The notes below the pieces were generated by a model. That model worked only from the letters and a program-made list of their open reading frames with translations. It had not been told where the DNA came from and did not search any database. This document shows positions 33,634-42,602 of a DNA stretch of 64,000 nucleotides, in pieces. Position 1 is the first letter of the stretch. Each line of letters starts with the position of its first letter. The position numbers and the translations under genes were made by a program. Source of the stretch: Clostridium sp. (GTDB lineage Bacteria; Bacillota; Clostridia; Clostridiales; Clostridiaceae); the NCBI RefSeq assembly GCF_029267215.1, contig NZ_JARIDH010000068.1, positions 1 through 64,000 of the forward strand. Direction: 5' to 3'.

Positions 33634-35055
33634 ATGAGTAAGTTTGAGAATGATGCAAAGTTACTAGTAAATTATATAGGTGGAAAAGAAAACGTAGCTT
33701 CAGTAACTCACTGTGCTACAAGAATGAGATTCGTTTTAAATGATACAAGTAAAGCAGATGTAGATAAGATAAAAGCTATTCCTTGTGTTAAAGGAACTTT
33801 CACACAAGCTGGTCAATTTCAAGTAATTATAGGACCAGAAGTTTCAATATTTTATAATGAATTTGCTAAGCAAACAGGAGTAGAAATACAAAGTAAAGAA
33901 GAAGTTAAGAAAGCTGCTAAGAAGAACATGAATATAGTTCAAAGATTAGTAGCAGGACTTGCAGAAATATTTGCACCATTAATACCAGCAATCATAGTTG
34001 GAGGTCTTATATTAGGTTTCCGTAATGTAATAGGAGATATGAAGTTACTTGAGGGTGGTACAAAGACTTTAGTACAAGTATCACAATTCTGGGCTGGAAC
34101 TTATAGTTTCTTATGGTTAATAGGGGAAGCAATATTCCACTTCTTACCTGTAGGTGTTGTTTGGTCAATAGCTAAGAAAATGGGAGCAGATCAAATGCTA
34201 GGTATAGTAATAGGTATTACATTAGTATCACCTCAATTATTAAATGCGTATGCAGTAGGTAGTGGAGCTAAGATTCCAGTTTGGGACTTTGGTTTTGCAC
34301 AAGTTCAAATGATAGGTTATCAAGCACAAGTATTACCAGCAATCATGGTTGGATTCACTTTTGTTTACTTAGAAAGATTCTTTAAGAAGATTACACCAGG
34401 GCCAATACAAATGATTATAGTACCTTTCTTCTCAGTAGTACCAACAGTATTATTAGCACACACACTTTTAGGACCAATAGGTTGGAAGATTGGTAGCGTG
34501 ATATCAGGAGTTATAGTAGCTGGTTTAACATCATCCTTTGGATGGTTATTTGCAGGAATATTTGGTATGATTTATGCACCATTAGTTATAACAGGATTAC
34601 ATCACACTTTGTTACCAGTAGATTTACAACTTATAGGTGATATTGGTGGAACATTTATATGGCCAATGATAGCATTATCAAATATAGCTCAGGCATCAGC
34701 AGTTTTAGCTATGATATATGTAAATAGAAAGAATGAAGATGAAAAGCAGATTTCAATTCCAGCATGTATTTCAGGATATTTAGGAGTAACAGAGCCTGCT
34801 ATGTTTGGTATAAACTTAAAATATTTATATCCATTTATAGCAGCCATGATAGGATCAGGAATTGCAGGAATGTTTTCAATGATTACTGGATGTATAGCAA
34901 ACTCAGTTGGAGTTGGTGGATTACCAGCAATATTATCAATAAGATCAAGTAGTATGTTAATGTACTTAGTAGCAATGGCTATTGCAGTGGTAGTACCATT
35001 CATATTAACAATAGTATTTTCAAAAACAAAATTAGCTAACATGGCTTCAAAATGA
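33634..35055 (+). CDS. treB: Trehalose-specific PTS EIIBC
   Basis: ATG 33634 behind GGAGGGG is chosen over the in-frame TTG at 33616. The 473-residue protein has an N-terminal EIIB domain with the phosphorylated Cys27 (SVTHCATRMRF). A ten-helix EIIC domain of the sucrose/trehalose group follows (about 100-470; the ITGLHHTLLPVDLQL loop is typical). No EIIA domain is fused, so the phosphate comes from a separate EIIA. The phosphotrehalase and TreR genes downstream fix the substrate as trehalose. Confidence 0.93.
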   Translation: MSKFENDAKLLVNYIGGKENVASVTHCATRMRFVLNDTSKADVDKIKAIPCVKGTFTQAGQFQVIIGPEVSIFYNEFAKQTGVEIQSKEEVKKAAKKNMNIVQRLVAGLAEIFAPLIPAIIVGGLILGFRNVIGDMKLLEGGTKTLVQVSQFWAGTYSFLWLIGEAIFHFLPVGVVWSIAKKMGADQMLGIVIGITLVSPQLLNAYAVGSGAKIPVWDFGFAQVQMIGYQAQVLPAIMVGFTFVYLERFFKKITPGPIQMIIVPFFSVVPTVLLAHTLLGPIGWKIGSVISGVIVAGLTSSFGWLFAGIFGMIYAPLVITGLHHTLLPVDLQLIGDIGGTFIWPMIALSNIAQASAVLAMIYVNRKNEDEKQISIPACISGYLGVTEPAMFGINLKYLYPFIAAMIGSGIAGMFSMITGCIANSVGVGGLPAILSIRSSSMLMYLVAMAIAVVVPFILTIVFSKTKLANMASK

Positions 35056-35059
35056 TAGG

Positions 35060-35088
35060 AAAGGTGGGGGCAAACTCCACCTTTTATT
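35060..35088 (+). terminator. Terminator between EIIBC and phosphotrehalase genes
   Basis: AAGGTGGG pairs with CCACCTT around an 8-nt loop, followed by a T-rich stretch. The phosphotrehalase gene has its own promoter and operator downstream. Confidence 0.7.
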
Positions 35089-35105
35089 ATCTATTCTTTT
35101 AAGAC

Positions 35106-35226
35106 ATTTATGTTATCCATAATTCAGAGATTATTGAATTACGCTTAGAATTTCTATTTTTTCTAAAGAAACAATGAAATTCTAAGTGCTCATTCAAATA
35201 TCACTTCATCTATAGATAACATAAAT
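35106..35226. repeat. 121-bp palindromic intergenic element
   Basis: The ends ATTTATGTTATCCATA (35106-35121) and TATAGATAACATAAAT (35211-35226) are inverted copies with one mismatch. An inner stem pairs GCTTAGAATTTC with GAAATTCTAAGTGC. It has no open frame. The shape is that of a small non-autonomous inverted-repeat element. Confidence 0.55.
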
Positions 35227-35285
35227 TTCAATAAAATTGTTGGACTAGATTAAAACTTAAGAGTGTATTTTGAAATTAACAATAG

Positions 35286-35337
35286 TTGACAGAAAGAATA
35301 ATTTAGAATATATTTAAAATAACTTATACGTACAAGT
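35286..35337 (+). promoter_or_regulatory. Phosphotrehalase promoter with TreR operator
   Basis: TTGACA (35286-35291) and TATATT (35309-35314) have a 17-bp spacer. The near-perfect palindrome ACTTATACGTACAAGT (35322-35337) lies over the start of transcription and matches the two sites before the EIIBC gene. Confidence 0.75.
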
Positions 35338-35354
35338 TTGGCGGGGTGGAAAAT

Positions 35355-37025
35355 ATGAAAAACTTTAAGAAAAGCGTTGTATATCAAATATACCCAAAAT
35401 CATTTAAGGATTCTAATGGAGATGGATTTGGTGATTTAAGAGGGGTAATAGAAAAATTAGACTACCTAAAGGGATTAGGTGTTGATTATATATGGATGAC
35501 TCCATTTTATGTGTCTCCACAAAAAGATAATGGATACGATATTGCAGATTATTATAATATAGATTCAAGATACGGAACTATGGAGGATTTTGAGGAGTTA
35601 GTAAGTGAAGCTAAGAAAAGAGGAATTGATTTAATGCTTGATATGGTATTTAACCATACATCAACAGAACATGAATGGTTTAAGAGGGCGTTAAAAGGAG
35701 AAAAAAAATACAAGGATTATTATATATTTAAAGAAGGAAAGAAAGATGAACCACCAACAAATTGGGTTTCTAAATTTGGGGGAAATGCTTGGGAATATGT
35801 TGAGGAAATGGGAGAATATTATCTTCATCTATTTGATGTTACTCAAGCTGATTTAAACTGGGATAATCCAAAGCTTAGAGAAGAAATTTATAAAGTGGTC
35901 AACTTCTGGATAGAAAAAGGAGTTAAAGGCTTTAGATTAGATGTTATAAATCTTATTTCAAAACCAGAGAAATTTGAAAATGATTATGAAGGTGATGGAA
36001 GAAGATTTTACACTGATGGACATAGAATTCATGAGTATTTAAAAGAACTTAATGAAAGAACTTTTGGTAAGGATGTAAAAATTATCACAGTTGGAGAAAT
36101 GTCATCCACTTCCATTGATAACTGTATAAAATATTCAAATCCAAAGGAAAAAGAGTTAACAATGGTGTTTAACTTCCACCATTTAAAAGTTGATTATAAG
36201 AACGGACAAAAGTGGTCATTAATGGACTTTGATTTCTTAGAGCTTAAGAAGATATTTGATAATTGGCAAAGAGGAATTATAAATGGGGGAGGATGGAATG
36301 CATTATTCTGGTGCAACCATGACCAACCAAGAGTAAATTCAAGATTTGGAGATGTTTATAAATATCATAATGAATCTTCAAAAATGCTTGCAACATCAGT
36401 TCATATGATGAGTGGAACTCCTTATATTTATCAGGGAGAAGAGATTGGAATGACTAATCCTTACTTTGAGTATATAGAAGAATATAAGGATGTTGAATCA
36501 ATAAATTACTTTAATATTTTGAAAGAAGAGGGAGTAGAGGAGAAGGAAATAATAAAAATTCTTCAAAGTAAATCAAGAGATAACTCAAGAACTCCAGTCC
36601 AATGGAGTGAGGATGAAAATGCTGGATTTACAACAGGAAATCCTTGGATAAATGTAGCTAAAAACTATAAAAATATAAATGTTAAGAGTGCATTAGAGGA
36701 TGAAACATCAGTATATTATCATTATAAAAAGCTTATAGAACTTAGAAAAAATGAAGATGTAATTGCTTATGGTGATTATATTCAGCTTTTAAAAGAAGAT
36801 ACTAAGGTATATGCTTACGAGAGAAATTATAATGGAGAAAAATTAGTTGTGGTAAATAACTTCTATGGAAAAGAATATAAAGTCGATTTATCAAAGGAAA
36901 TTGAAAACTTAGAAGATTTTAATAAGAAAATATTATTATCTAACTATGATGAAAGTGGCTTGGATTTAAGTGATTTAACTTTAAGACCTTATGAATCAAT
37001 AGTTTATAAACTAGGGGTTCTTTAA
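35355..37025 (+). CDS. treC: Trehalose-6-phosphate hydrolase (phosphotrehalase)
   Basis: ATG 35355 is chosen; a GTG at 35346 lies within the ribosome site GGGGTGG. This 556-residue GH13 enzyme hydrolyses trehalose 6-phosphate to glucose and glucose 6-phosphate. The catalytic set is seen: nucleophile Asp196 (GFRLDVINL), acid Glu248 (TVGEMSS) and Asp323 (CNHDQPR), plus the early DMVFNHTS motif. The sequence alone would also allow oligo-1,6-glucosidase; the trehalose PTS and TreR context decides. Confidence 0.92.
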   Translation: MKNFKKSVVYQIYPKSFKDSNGDGFGDLRGVIEKLDYLKGLGVDYIWMTPFYVSPQKDNGYDIADYYNIDSRYGTMEDFEELVSEAKKRGIDLMLDMVFNHTSTEHEWFKRALKGEKKYKDYYIFKEGKKDEPPTNWVSKFGGNAWEYVEEMGEYYLHLFDVTQADLNWDNPKLREEIYKVVNFWIEKGVKGFRLDVINLISKPEKFENDYEGDGRRFYTDGHRIHEYLKELNERTFGKDVKIITVGEMSSTSIDNCIKYSNPKEKELTMVFNFHHLKVDYKNGQKWSLMDFDFLELKKIFDNWQRGIINGGGWNALFWCNHDQPRVNSRFGDVYKYHNESSKMLATSVHMMSGTPYIYQGEEIGMTNPYFEYIEEYKDVESINYFNILKEEGVEEKEIIKILQSKSRDNSRTPVQWSEDENAGFTTGNPWINVAKNYKNINVKSALEDETSVYYHYKKLIELRKNEDVIAYGDYIQLLKEDTKVYAYERNYNGEKLVVVNNFYGKEYKVDLSKEIENLEDFNKKILLSNYDESGLDLSDLTLRPYESIVYKLGVL

Positions 37026-37061
37026 ACCAAGCTTCATAATTAAGTCTAATATAAAACTAGA

Positions 37062-37183
37062 GTTGTATAAAAACTTAATATAAAACTTTCAAACATATTC
37101 AGAGAGTTACTAGATTTAATCAAGAATTTAAAGTTATTCTCTTCATATTGTTTGAAAGTTTTATTAAAAAGTTACTTTGATAC
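37062..37183. repeat. 122-bp palindromic element with ATAAAACTT ends
   Basis: Perfect 16-bp inverted arms ATAAAACTTTCAAACA (37080-37095) and TGTTTGAAAGTTTTAT (37149-37164) are flanked outward by related TTGTAT/GATACA ends. The interior shares ATTCAGAGA with a degraded copy near 11.6 kb. The same end sequences occur in the larger element at 55.2-55.5 kb. It has no open frame. Confidence 0.65.
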
Positions 37184-37532
37184 ATCATCAGTTTAATTTT
37201 TAACCCCCAAGTAAGAAAAATTCAAAGTAATCATTTTTTTCTTCTTCTTTTTATAAAAGACACCAATAATAAATAATGTCATGAATCCTGCTGTTAATAT
37301 ATATTAAATCTTCCAAGTATTTCACACTCTAGGGTCGTATAGTAGCTTAATATTCTATACTTTTATTATACAAATTTAATAACATATAAGGTTGTATTTA
37401 CAAGTTTTGTTATTAGGTATGACAAATCTTGTTTTAATGTATTATGTGTGTAAAGTGGGGAAGGTAGTTTATTGTAATTTCTTATGATAAACTAATATTA
37501 GTAATATGTAATTGTTTAGGAGCGATTAAAAT

Positions 37533-38240
37533 ATGTCTAGTAAGTATTTAAATATATATCATGAGATAGTAGCAAAAATAGATAGTGGAGTATTTGAAGT
37601 AAATAGTAAACTACCATCAGAATCACAACTTATGGATGAGTATGGAGTGTCAAGGGATACAGTAAGAAAGTCTTTAAATTTATTAGAGCAAAATGGATAC
37701 ATAGAAAAATCAAGAGGAAAGGGATCTTTTGTTCTTGATGTTAATAAATTTAATTTCCCAGTTTCAGGAATAAAGAGTTTTAAGGAAATAGAGAAGAGTT
37801 TAGGAAAAAGCTGTGAGACTATTGTTGAAGAATTAACTTTAAAAAGTCCAAGTGATAGAATGGTTAAAAAACTTGAGGTTTCACCTAATCAATATGTTTG
37901 GAAAATCGTAAGAACTAGAAATATTGATGGAGAAAAGATAATTTTAGACAAGGATTATGTAAACTCAGAGTTTGTACCAAGGCTTACAGAAGAAATATGT
38001 GAAAATTCACTTTATGATTATATAGAATGGGATCTTGGGCTTAAAATTGCCTATGCTGAGAAGGAAATAACAGTTCAAAATGTTACAGAAGAGGATAAGA
38101 AACTGCTTGATTTAAGAGGATATGATATGGTTGCTGTAGTTAAGAGTTACACATATTTAGAGGGGAGAAAGCTATTCCAATACACAGAATCAAGACATAG
38201 ACCAGATAAATTTAAGTTTGTAGACTTTGCAAGAAGATAA
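37533..38240 (+). CDS. treR: GntR-family trehalose operon regulator
   Basis: This 235-residue repressor has an N-terminal GntR winged helix (about 1-68, with LPSESQLMDEYGVSRDTVRKSL and the wing GYIEKSRGKGSFVL). A C-terminal UTRA ligand domain fills about 85-230. TreR of this type senses trehalose 6-phosphate and binds sites like those at 33570, 33603 and 35322. Ribosome site AGGAG. It is separated from the phosphotrehalase gene by 507 bp, including the 122-bp palindromic element, so it has its own promoter. Confidence 0.9.
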   Translation: MSSKYLNIYHEIVAKIDSGVFEVNSKLPSESQLMDEYGVSRDTVRKSLNLLEQNGYIEKSRGKGSFVLDVNKFNFPVSGIKSFKEIEKSLGKSCETIVEELTLKSPSDRMVKKLEVSPNQYVWKIVRTRNIDGEKIILDKDYVNSEFVPRLTEEICENSLYDYIEWDLGLKIAYAEKEITVQNVTEEDKKLLDLRGYDMVAVVKSYTYLEGRKLFQYTESRHRPDKFKFVDFARR

Positions 38241-38382
38241 TAGGTTTAGTTTTTTGTTATTTAATATAAATAAATAGAGTTTACGGCATATAAAAATAAA
38301 AGGCTTTGTTTTAAAGTAGTGTTCATTTAATATAAATCTTAAGGGATAGCTAAAATCAATAGACTCTGAAAAAGAGTAAATA

Positions 38383-38420
38383 AAAAATAGGCACTAGTAT
38401 TTAAAATACTGCCTATTTTT
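38383..38420 (+). terminator. Terminator of the regulator gene
   Basis: AAAAATAGGCA pairs with TGCCTATTTTT, with AGTATTTAAAATACT forming the inner stem. Confidence 0.85.
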
Positions 38421-38505
38421 ATTGTGTGAAATACTCACTAATTATAGAATAATGGAGAAGTCTATTAATTTAAGTTAAATATAAAATTTTTAAGGAGTAT
38501 TTATT

Positions 38506-38595
38506 TTGGAGAATTTCAAGAAGTATTATTTTTTTATATATTTATTGATTTTAGGGTTAATTGAGAGTTTTATTCCACTTAAGTTATATGCATAG
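38506..38595 (+). CDS. Possible micro membrane protein (29 aa)
   Basis: This TTG-started frame has AAGGAG at a good distance upstream. It encodes a short, strongly hydrophobic peptide (YYFFIYLLILGLIE then SFIPLKLYA). It may be a real small membrane peptide or the remnant of a longer gene. No family recognised. Confidence 0.3.
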   Translation: MENFKKYYFFIYLLILGLIESFIPLKLYA

Positions 38596-38780
38596 TGGGT
38601 AATATTGTAGTAAGAATTTTAATCAAGGTGGTTAAAAGAGTAAAATAGGGGGAATATTTAAGTGGTATTTTATAGTTATATACTTGGAAAAACTATGATC
38701 TAATTTATGGATTTGTTTTAAAATAAATATCACTTAAGATAAAGTCTAATTTATAAAAGAGCTACTCATATAACTAAAAT

Positions 38781-38939
38781 TCACTCCTTAGAACTTTCAT
38801 TCATTTTTACTCTTCCGCCTGGTAAATAATAATGTGAATCCTCACCATCTCTCATAATTAGTAATTTATTATTATGAATAATAATTCCTGTAACCCTATA
38901 ATTAAATATTCCTTCAGTTGCTTTAAATGTAATATCCAT
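38781..38939 (-). pseudogene. Truncated Nudix hydrolase
   Basis: A 52-residue minus-strand frame begins MDITFKATEG and continues into the start of a Nudix box (YYLPGGRVKMNESSKE). It stops there, before the REVxEE glutamates that bind metal. The remaining two thirds of the domain are absent downstream. It cannot be an active Nudix hydrolase and is best read as a 3'-deleted remnant. Confidence 0.7.
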
Positions 38940-38994
38940 TAAAATGCATCCTATACCATATGTTTATAAAGTTTATAAGTATATTATGAAAAAA

Positions 38995-39019
38995 AGAGAG
39001 TACTTCCGTTGTACTCTCT
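38995..39019. terminator. Small hairpin AGAGAGTAC/GTACTCTCT
   Basis: A 9-bp perfect stem with a 7-nt loop lies in the intergenic region upstream of the Nudix remnant. The T tract is weak. The surrounding 39020-39287 contains no gene. Confidence 0.4.
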
Positions 39020-39287
39020 ATTTTAAGGAATAATGTTTAATACTTAAAATAGCAAAGGAAAAAGTTTAGATGTAGTAAAGGCTAATTTAGGAAAGCCATT
39101 TAAGTATTAAACAATTTTTAAAAAGTTAATAATGTTTACAATTTATTTATAATATTTTTTTAGCTTATTGTCAAATAAAAGAAATTTGATAATAATAATA
39201 TTTACATATATATTTTGTAATTAAAAAGATTTTACTTACAATTTATTATATAAATGAGTAATGTATACATTTTACATTATCAAATCT

Positions 39288-41474
39288 TTAATATCCTAAG
39301 GTAAATTTTATTAATGAATTCCCATCCACAACTTCATTAGGTGAAATACTTTGTTTAATTATTGAAGGGCCATATCCTTCAAATTCACCTTTTAAACCTA
39401 ATTGGTTAAGAAGTTTTTCAGCTGATTCTTTAGAGTGATTTGTGAAATCAGGTACAATAACATCACTATCTAAGTTTGAACTATGGCCTGAGATAAGAGT
39501 AACCTTACTATCTAAGTCTATTTTATAAGATGGAGCTGGACTACTATCTATTATAAAATCTCCATCTCCTTCAATTTCATAAGATATTCCTAAATCTTTT
39601 AGTATTTTAGTAGCATCATTTATAGGTAATCCACGAATTTCAGGTATTATTATTTTTTCATTTTCAGGAAGTTTTTCATCTAAATTAAATTCTTTCAAAT
39701 CTATATAGTTAAATATATTTTGAAATAACATTCCAGCTAATGGGGCAGCAACTCTACCTCCATAATATTCTCCATTTTTAGGATTATCAACTGATACCAT
39801 CACTGATATTTGAGGATTGTCATATGGGGCAAATCCAACGAAAGAAGCAACATATCCACCACCATAAGTACCAGTTTCAGGATTAACTTTTTGGGCTGTA
39901 CCTGTTTTTCCTGCTACACCAAATCCATCTTTATAGGCCCCTTTTGCAGAACCATTTTTAACAGCGTTTTCTAAGGCTTTATTTATTTTAGTAGTAGTTT
40001 CTTTGCTTATTAATCCTTCTGTTTTCCTTGGAACAAAACTTTCATCAATTACTCTTTCATTATTTTCATTTATATGACTTATTTCTTTGACTACATGTGG
40101 TTGGATTAATGTTCCACCATTTGCAACTGCGTTAACAGAGGTCATAAATTGAATTGGGTTAACTGTGTTTGTTTGACCAAAGGAAATAGTAGCAAGGTCC
40201 ATATCTGTTATATTTTCAGTCTTTTTCACAATTCCAGGAGATTCACCAGGTAAATCAACCCCAGATTTTCTTCCAAGACCAAATTTTTTTATATATTCAT
40301 TAAGTTTTTCAGCACCAAGTTTTTCACCAAGATGCATAAATCCAACGTTACATGAATTTTGAATTATTTCTTCAAAGGTCTGAGAGCCATGACCTCCTTT
40401 TTTCCAACATTTAATATATCTATCACCTTTTTGAAGACCTCCACTACAACTATAAGTCTCATCTTTCCCTGCTAGTCCCTCTTCAACGGCAGCAGAGGCA
40501 GTTATAATTTTAAATATAGATCCAGGTTCAAAGGAGTCTGATACAGCTCTATTTCTCCACATTTTTTGAATTCTATCTGAAGAAGTGTTACCTACAAAAT
40601 TTTCAGCACCATCATAAGGTTTATTTGGATTAAAGTCTGGCTTATTAGCCATTGCTAATATTTCTCCATTATTAGGATTCATTATTATAACAGAGGATGC
40701 GTCAGCATTGTGATGAACCATGCCAATCTCAGCTATTTGCTCAGCAAAATACTGAAGTTTTTCATCTATTGTAAGTATTACATCCTTTCCATCAATAGGT
40801 TCAGTGAATTTTGAAATGGTATAAGGATATTCAGCACCTTCCTTAACCATCTCTGTTATTTTTAAGCCAGGAGTACCAGCTAAGACTTTATCATATTTTA
40901 ATTCTATTCCATTAAGACCAACACCATCTGAGTTTGTTGTACCAAGTACATGGGATAGAAAATTATCATTAAGATAATATCTCTGAGTATCAGGTGATAC
41001 CATAACACCAGGAACTTCTAATTCTTTAACTTTGTCAGCTTTTTCTTTTTCTATTCGTCTAGCAACAATAGAGGCTCCAGCTGGTGCACCAGAAGGAAGT
41101 TTAAATTCTATTTTCTTAAGAATAGTATCCTTATCCATTTCTAAAGCCTTACTTATTTCTAAAGCTAGTTCATCATTAGTTTTACCAGTTTTCTTAGTAT
41201 AAGATCTTATTGCATTTAAGTTAAAGTCAACTCTATAAACATTTGAACTTACAGCCAGTTCATTTAAATCTCTATCAAGAATTTTTCCTCTTCTAGCTGA
41301 TATTTTAACTTCGTTTGTCCACTGTTCAACAGCTAAGGAAGCATATTCTGGTCCTTTAACTATCATTACATAAGATAACCTAAGACTTAGTATAAAAAAC
41401 ATAATTAAAATAAAAGCTAAAATAAAAGATAGTCGTTTTTTTATTACAGCCATATCTCTATACAACCTATTCAA
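39288..41474 (-). CDS. Class B penicillin-binding protein with two PASTA domains
   Basis: TTG 41474 is chosen because AAAGGAGG lies 10 nt upstream; an in-frame ATG at 41513 precedes that site. The 728-residue protein has an N-terminal membrane anchor (about 15-38) and a dimerisation domain. The transpeptidase domain has the active serine S319-x-x-K322, SCN and K523-T-G. Two C-terminal PASTA domains (about 592-728) bind muropeptide or beta-lactam-like ligands. It crosslinks peptidoglycan outside the membrane. It resembles SpoVD/PBP2x; which of the two roles applies cannot be read here. Confidence 0.92.
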   Translation of the reverse strand: MNRLYRDMAVIKKRLSFILAFILIMFFILSLRLSYVMIVKGPEYASLAVEQWTNEVKISARRGKILDRDLNELAVSSNVYRVDFNLNAIRSYTKKTGKTNDELALEISKALEMDKDTILKKIEFKLPSGAPAGASIVARRIEKEKADKVKELEVPGVMVSPDTQRYYLNDNFLSHVLGTTNSDGVGLNGIELKYDKVLAGTPGLKITEMVKEGAEYPYTISKFTEPIDGKDVILTIDEKLQYFAEQIAEIGMVHHNADASSVIIMNPNNGEILAMANKPDFNPNKPYDGAENFVGNTSSDRIQKMWRNRAVSDSFEPGSIFKIITASAAVEEGLAGKDETYSCSGGLQKGDRYIKCWKKGGHGSQTFEEIIQNSCNVGFMHLGEKLGAEKLNEYIKKFGLGRKSGVDLPGESPGIVKKTENITDMDLATISFGQTNTVNPIQFMTSVNAVANGGTLIQPHVVKEISHINENNERVIDESFVPRKTEGLISKETTTKINKALENAVKNGSAKGAYKDGFGVAGKTGTAQKVNPETGTYGGGYVASFVGFAPYDNPQISVMVSVDNPKNGEYYGGRVAAPLAGMLFQNIFNYIDLKEFNLDEKLPENEKIIIPEIRGLPINDATKILKDLGISYEIEGDGDFIIDSSPAPSYKIDLDSKVTLISGHSSNLDSDVIVPDFTNHSKESAEKLLNQLGLKGEFEGYGPSIIKQSISPNEVVDGNSLIKFTLGY

Positions 41475-41856
41475 TATTATTAATCCTCCTTTTCTAAAAC
41501 TACATCTATACATAATATTAGTGAAATTAAGATTTAATTATTAATTTTTTAAATATTCTTTTAAATTAAGATAATAGTAAGAGCTATGTAATTTATTAAT
41601 AAAAAATTTAAGTTATAATTTAAATTAAATAGATTAAAATTAACTAAATACAAATTATTAGATAGATTGATTGAAGACTTTATTTTAATAGGGAAAAAGC
41701 TATATATAAGATAAACATTAGCAAATTTTAATTTTAATTGGACTTAAATAATCAGGGACAAAAGTTCTAGCTAAAATGAACATAGGTTTAAAAGAGAGTT
41801 TAATTAAAAATAATAAATAGGTAATATATTTACAAGAAAATAAGTGAGGGCTAATT
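41475..41856. other. Divergent intergenic region of the two cell-wall genes
   Basis: AT-rich DNA lies between the penicillin-binding protein and the amidase genes, with no gene and no clear consensus promoter recognised. Confidence 0.5.
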
Positions 41857-42501
41857 ATGGGAGAAAAAATTTATGGAAAGAGAAAAAATAAAAAAATAAG
41901 AAATATATTTTTAATATCTTTTATTTTAATTACAATGCTTGGATACTTTGTGTACTCTTCCTTTTCAAAAGAGGAGAGCTATAGAGAAATGTTTGATAGC
42001 AAAGTTTCAAAGAGTCAACTTGAAACTTTTGAAAAAGAGTTAGACATACATGAAGTAGATTATAAATGGGGAGAAGGTTTAAAAGAAGGAAATCATCCTA
42101 AAAAATTAGTTATACATCACTCTGCTACAAATAGGCCTGAAAGTCCTGAGGAAATTCATAAGATGCATTTAAATAGGGGATGGAGTGGAATTGGATATCA
42201 TTTTTATATAAGAAAAGACGGGACAATATATAGGGGAAGACCAGAAAATGTAATAGGCTCTCATGCTAAGGGAGGGAATTATAATACTTTAGGAATATGT
42301 GTTGAAGGCAACTTTGAGAAAAATGGTCTAAATGAAGCACAGAAAATTTCACTTATAAATTTATCAACTTATCTTAGTTTAAAGTATCCAATAAAAGATA
42401 TAATTCCTCATAGAGATGTAACAGATACACTTTGTCCAGGGAGTTTATTTCCTTTAGAAAGCGTAAAAAGCAGCATTATAGAGAAAATTAAAAGTTATTA
42501 A
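41857..42501 (+). CDS. Membrane-anchored N-acetylmuramoyl-L-alanine amidase (Amidase_2/PGRP)
   Basis: This 214-residue protein has a basic N-terminus and one membrane helix (about 15-34), followed by an Amidase_2 domain (about 65-212). The zinc-binding and catalytic residues are visible in LVIHHSATNRP, GIGYHFYIRKDGTIYRGR and IIPHRDVTDTLCPG. It cleaves the bond between muramic acid and the stem peptide. It faces the cell wall and is divergent from the penicillin-binding protein, suggesting joint wall remodelling. Ribosome site GTGAGG. Confidence 0.92.
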   Translation: MGEKIYGKRKNKKIRNIFLISFILITMLGYFVYSSFSKEESYREMFDSKVSKSQLETFEKELDIHEVDYKWGEGLKEGNHPKKLVIHHSATNRPESPEEIHKMHLNRGWSGIGYHFYIRKDGTIYRGRPENVIGSHAKGGNYNTLGICVEGNFEKNGLNEAQKISLINLSTYLSLKYPIKDIIPHRDVTDTLCPGSLFPLESVKSSIIEKIKSY

Positions 42502-42543
42502 ATTATACATAAATAAATGAAAATTTTGAGTGTCTTTAAAAGT

Positions 42544-42573
42544 AATGGCTAGGAATTATTTTTCCTAGCCATT
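42544..42573. terminator. Bidirectional terminator between convergent wall genes
   Basis: AATGGCTAGGAA pairs perfectly with TTCCTAGCCATT around a 6-nt T-rich loop. It serves the amidase gene and the convergent repeat protein gene. Confidence 0.85.
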
Positions 42574-42602
42574 TAAAATAATTATTAAGGCAAAAATATA
42601 TA

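Noticed and set aside
38506-38595. Micro-ORF considered as a phage or toxin (type I TA) peptide
   Set aside because: Hydrophobic composition fits, but no antisense RNA promoter or repeat structure typical of type I systems was seen, so it is left as a low-confidence small protein.
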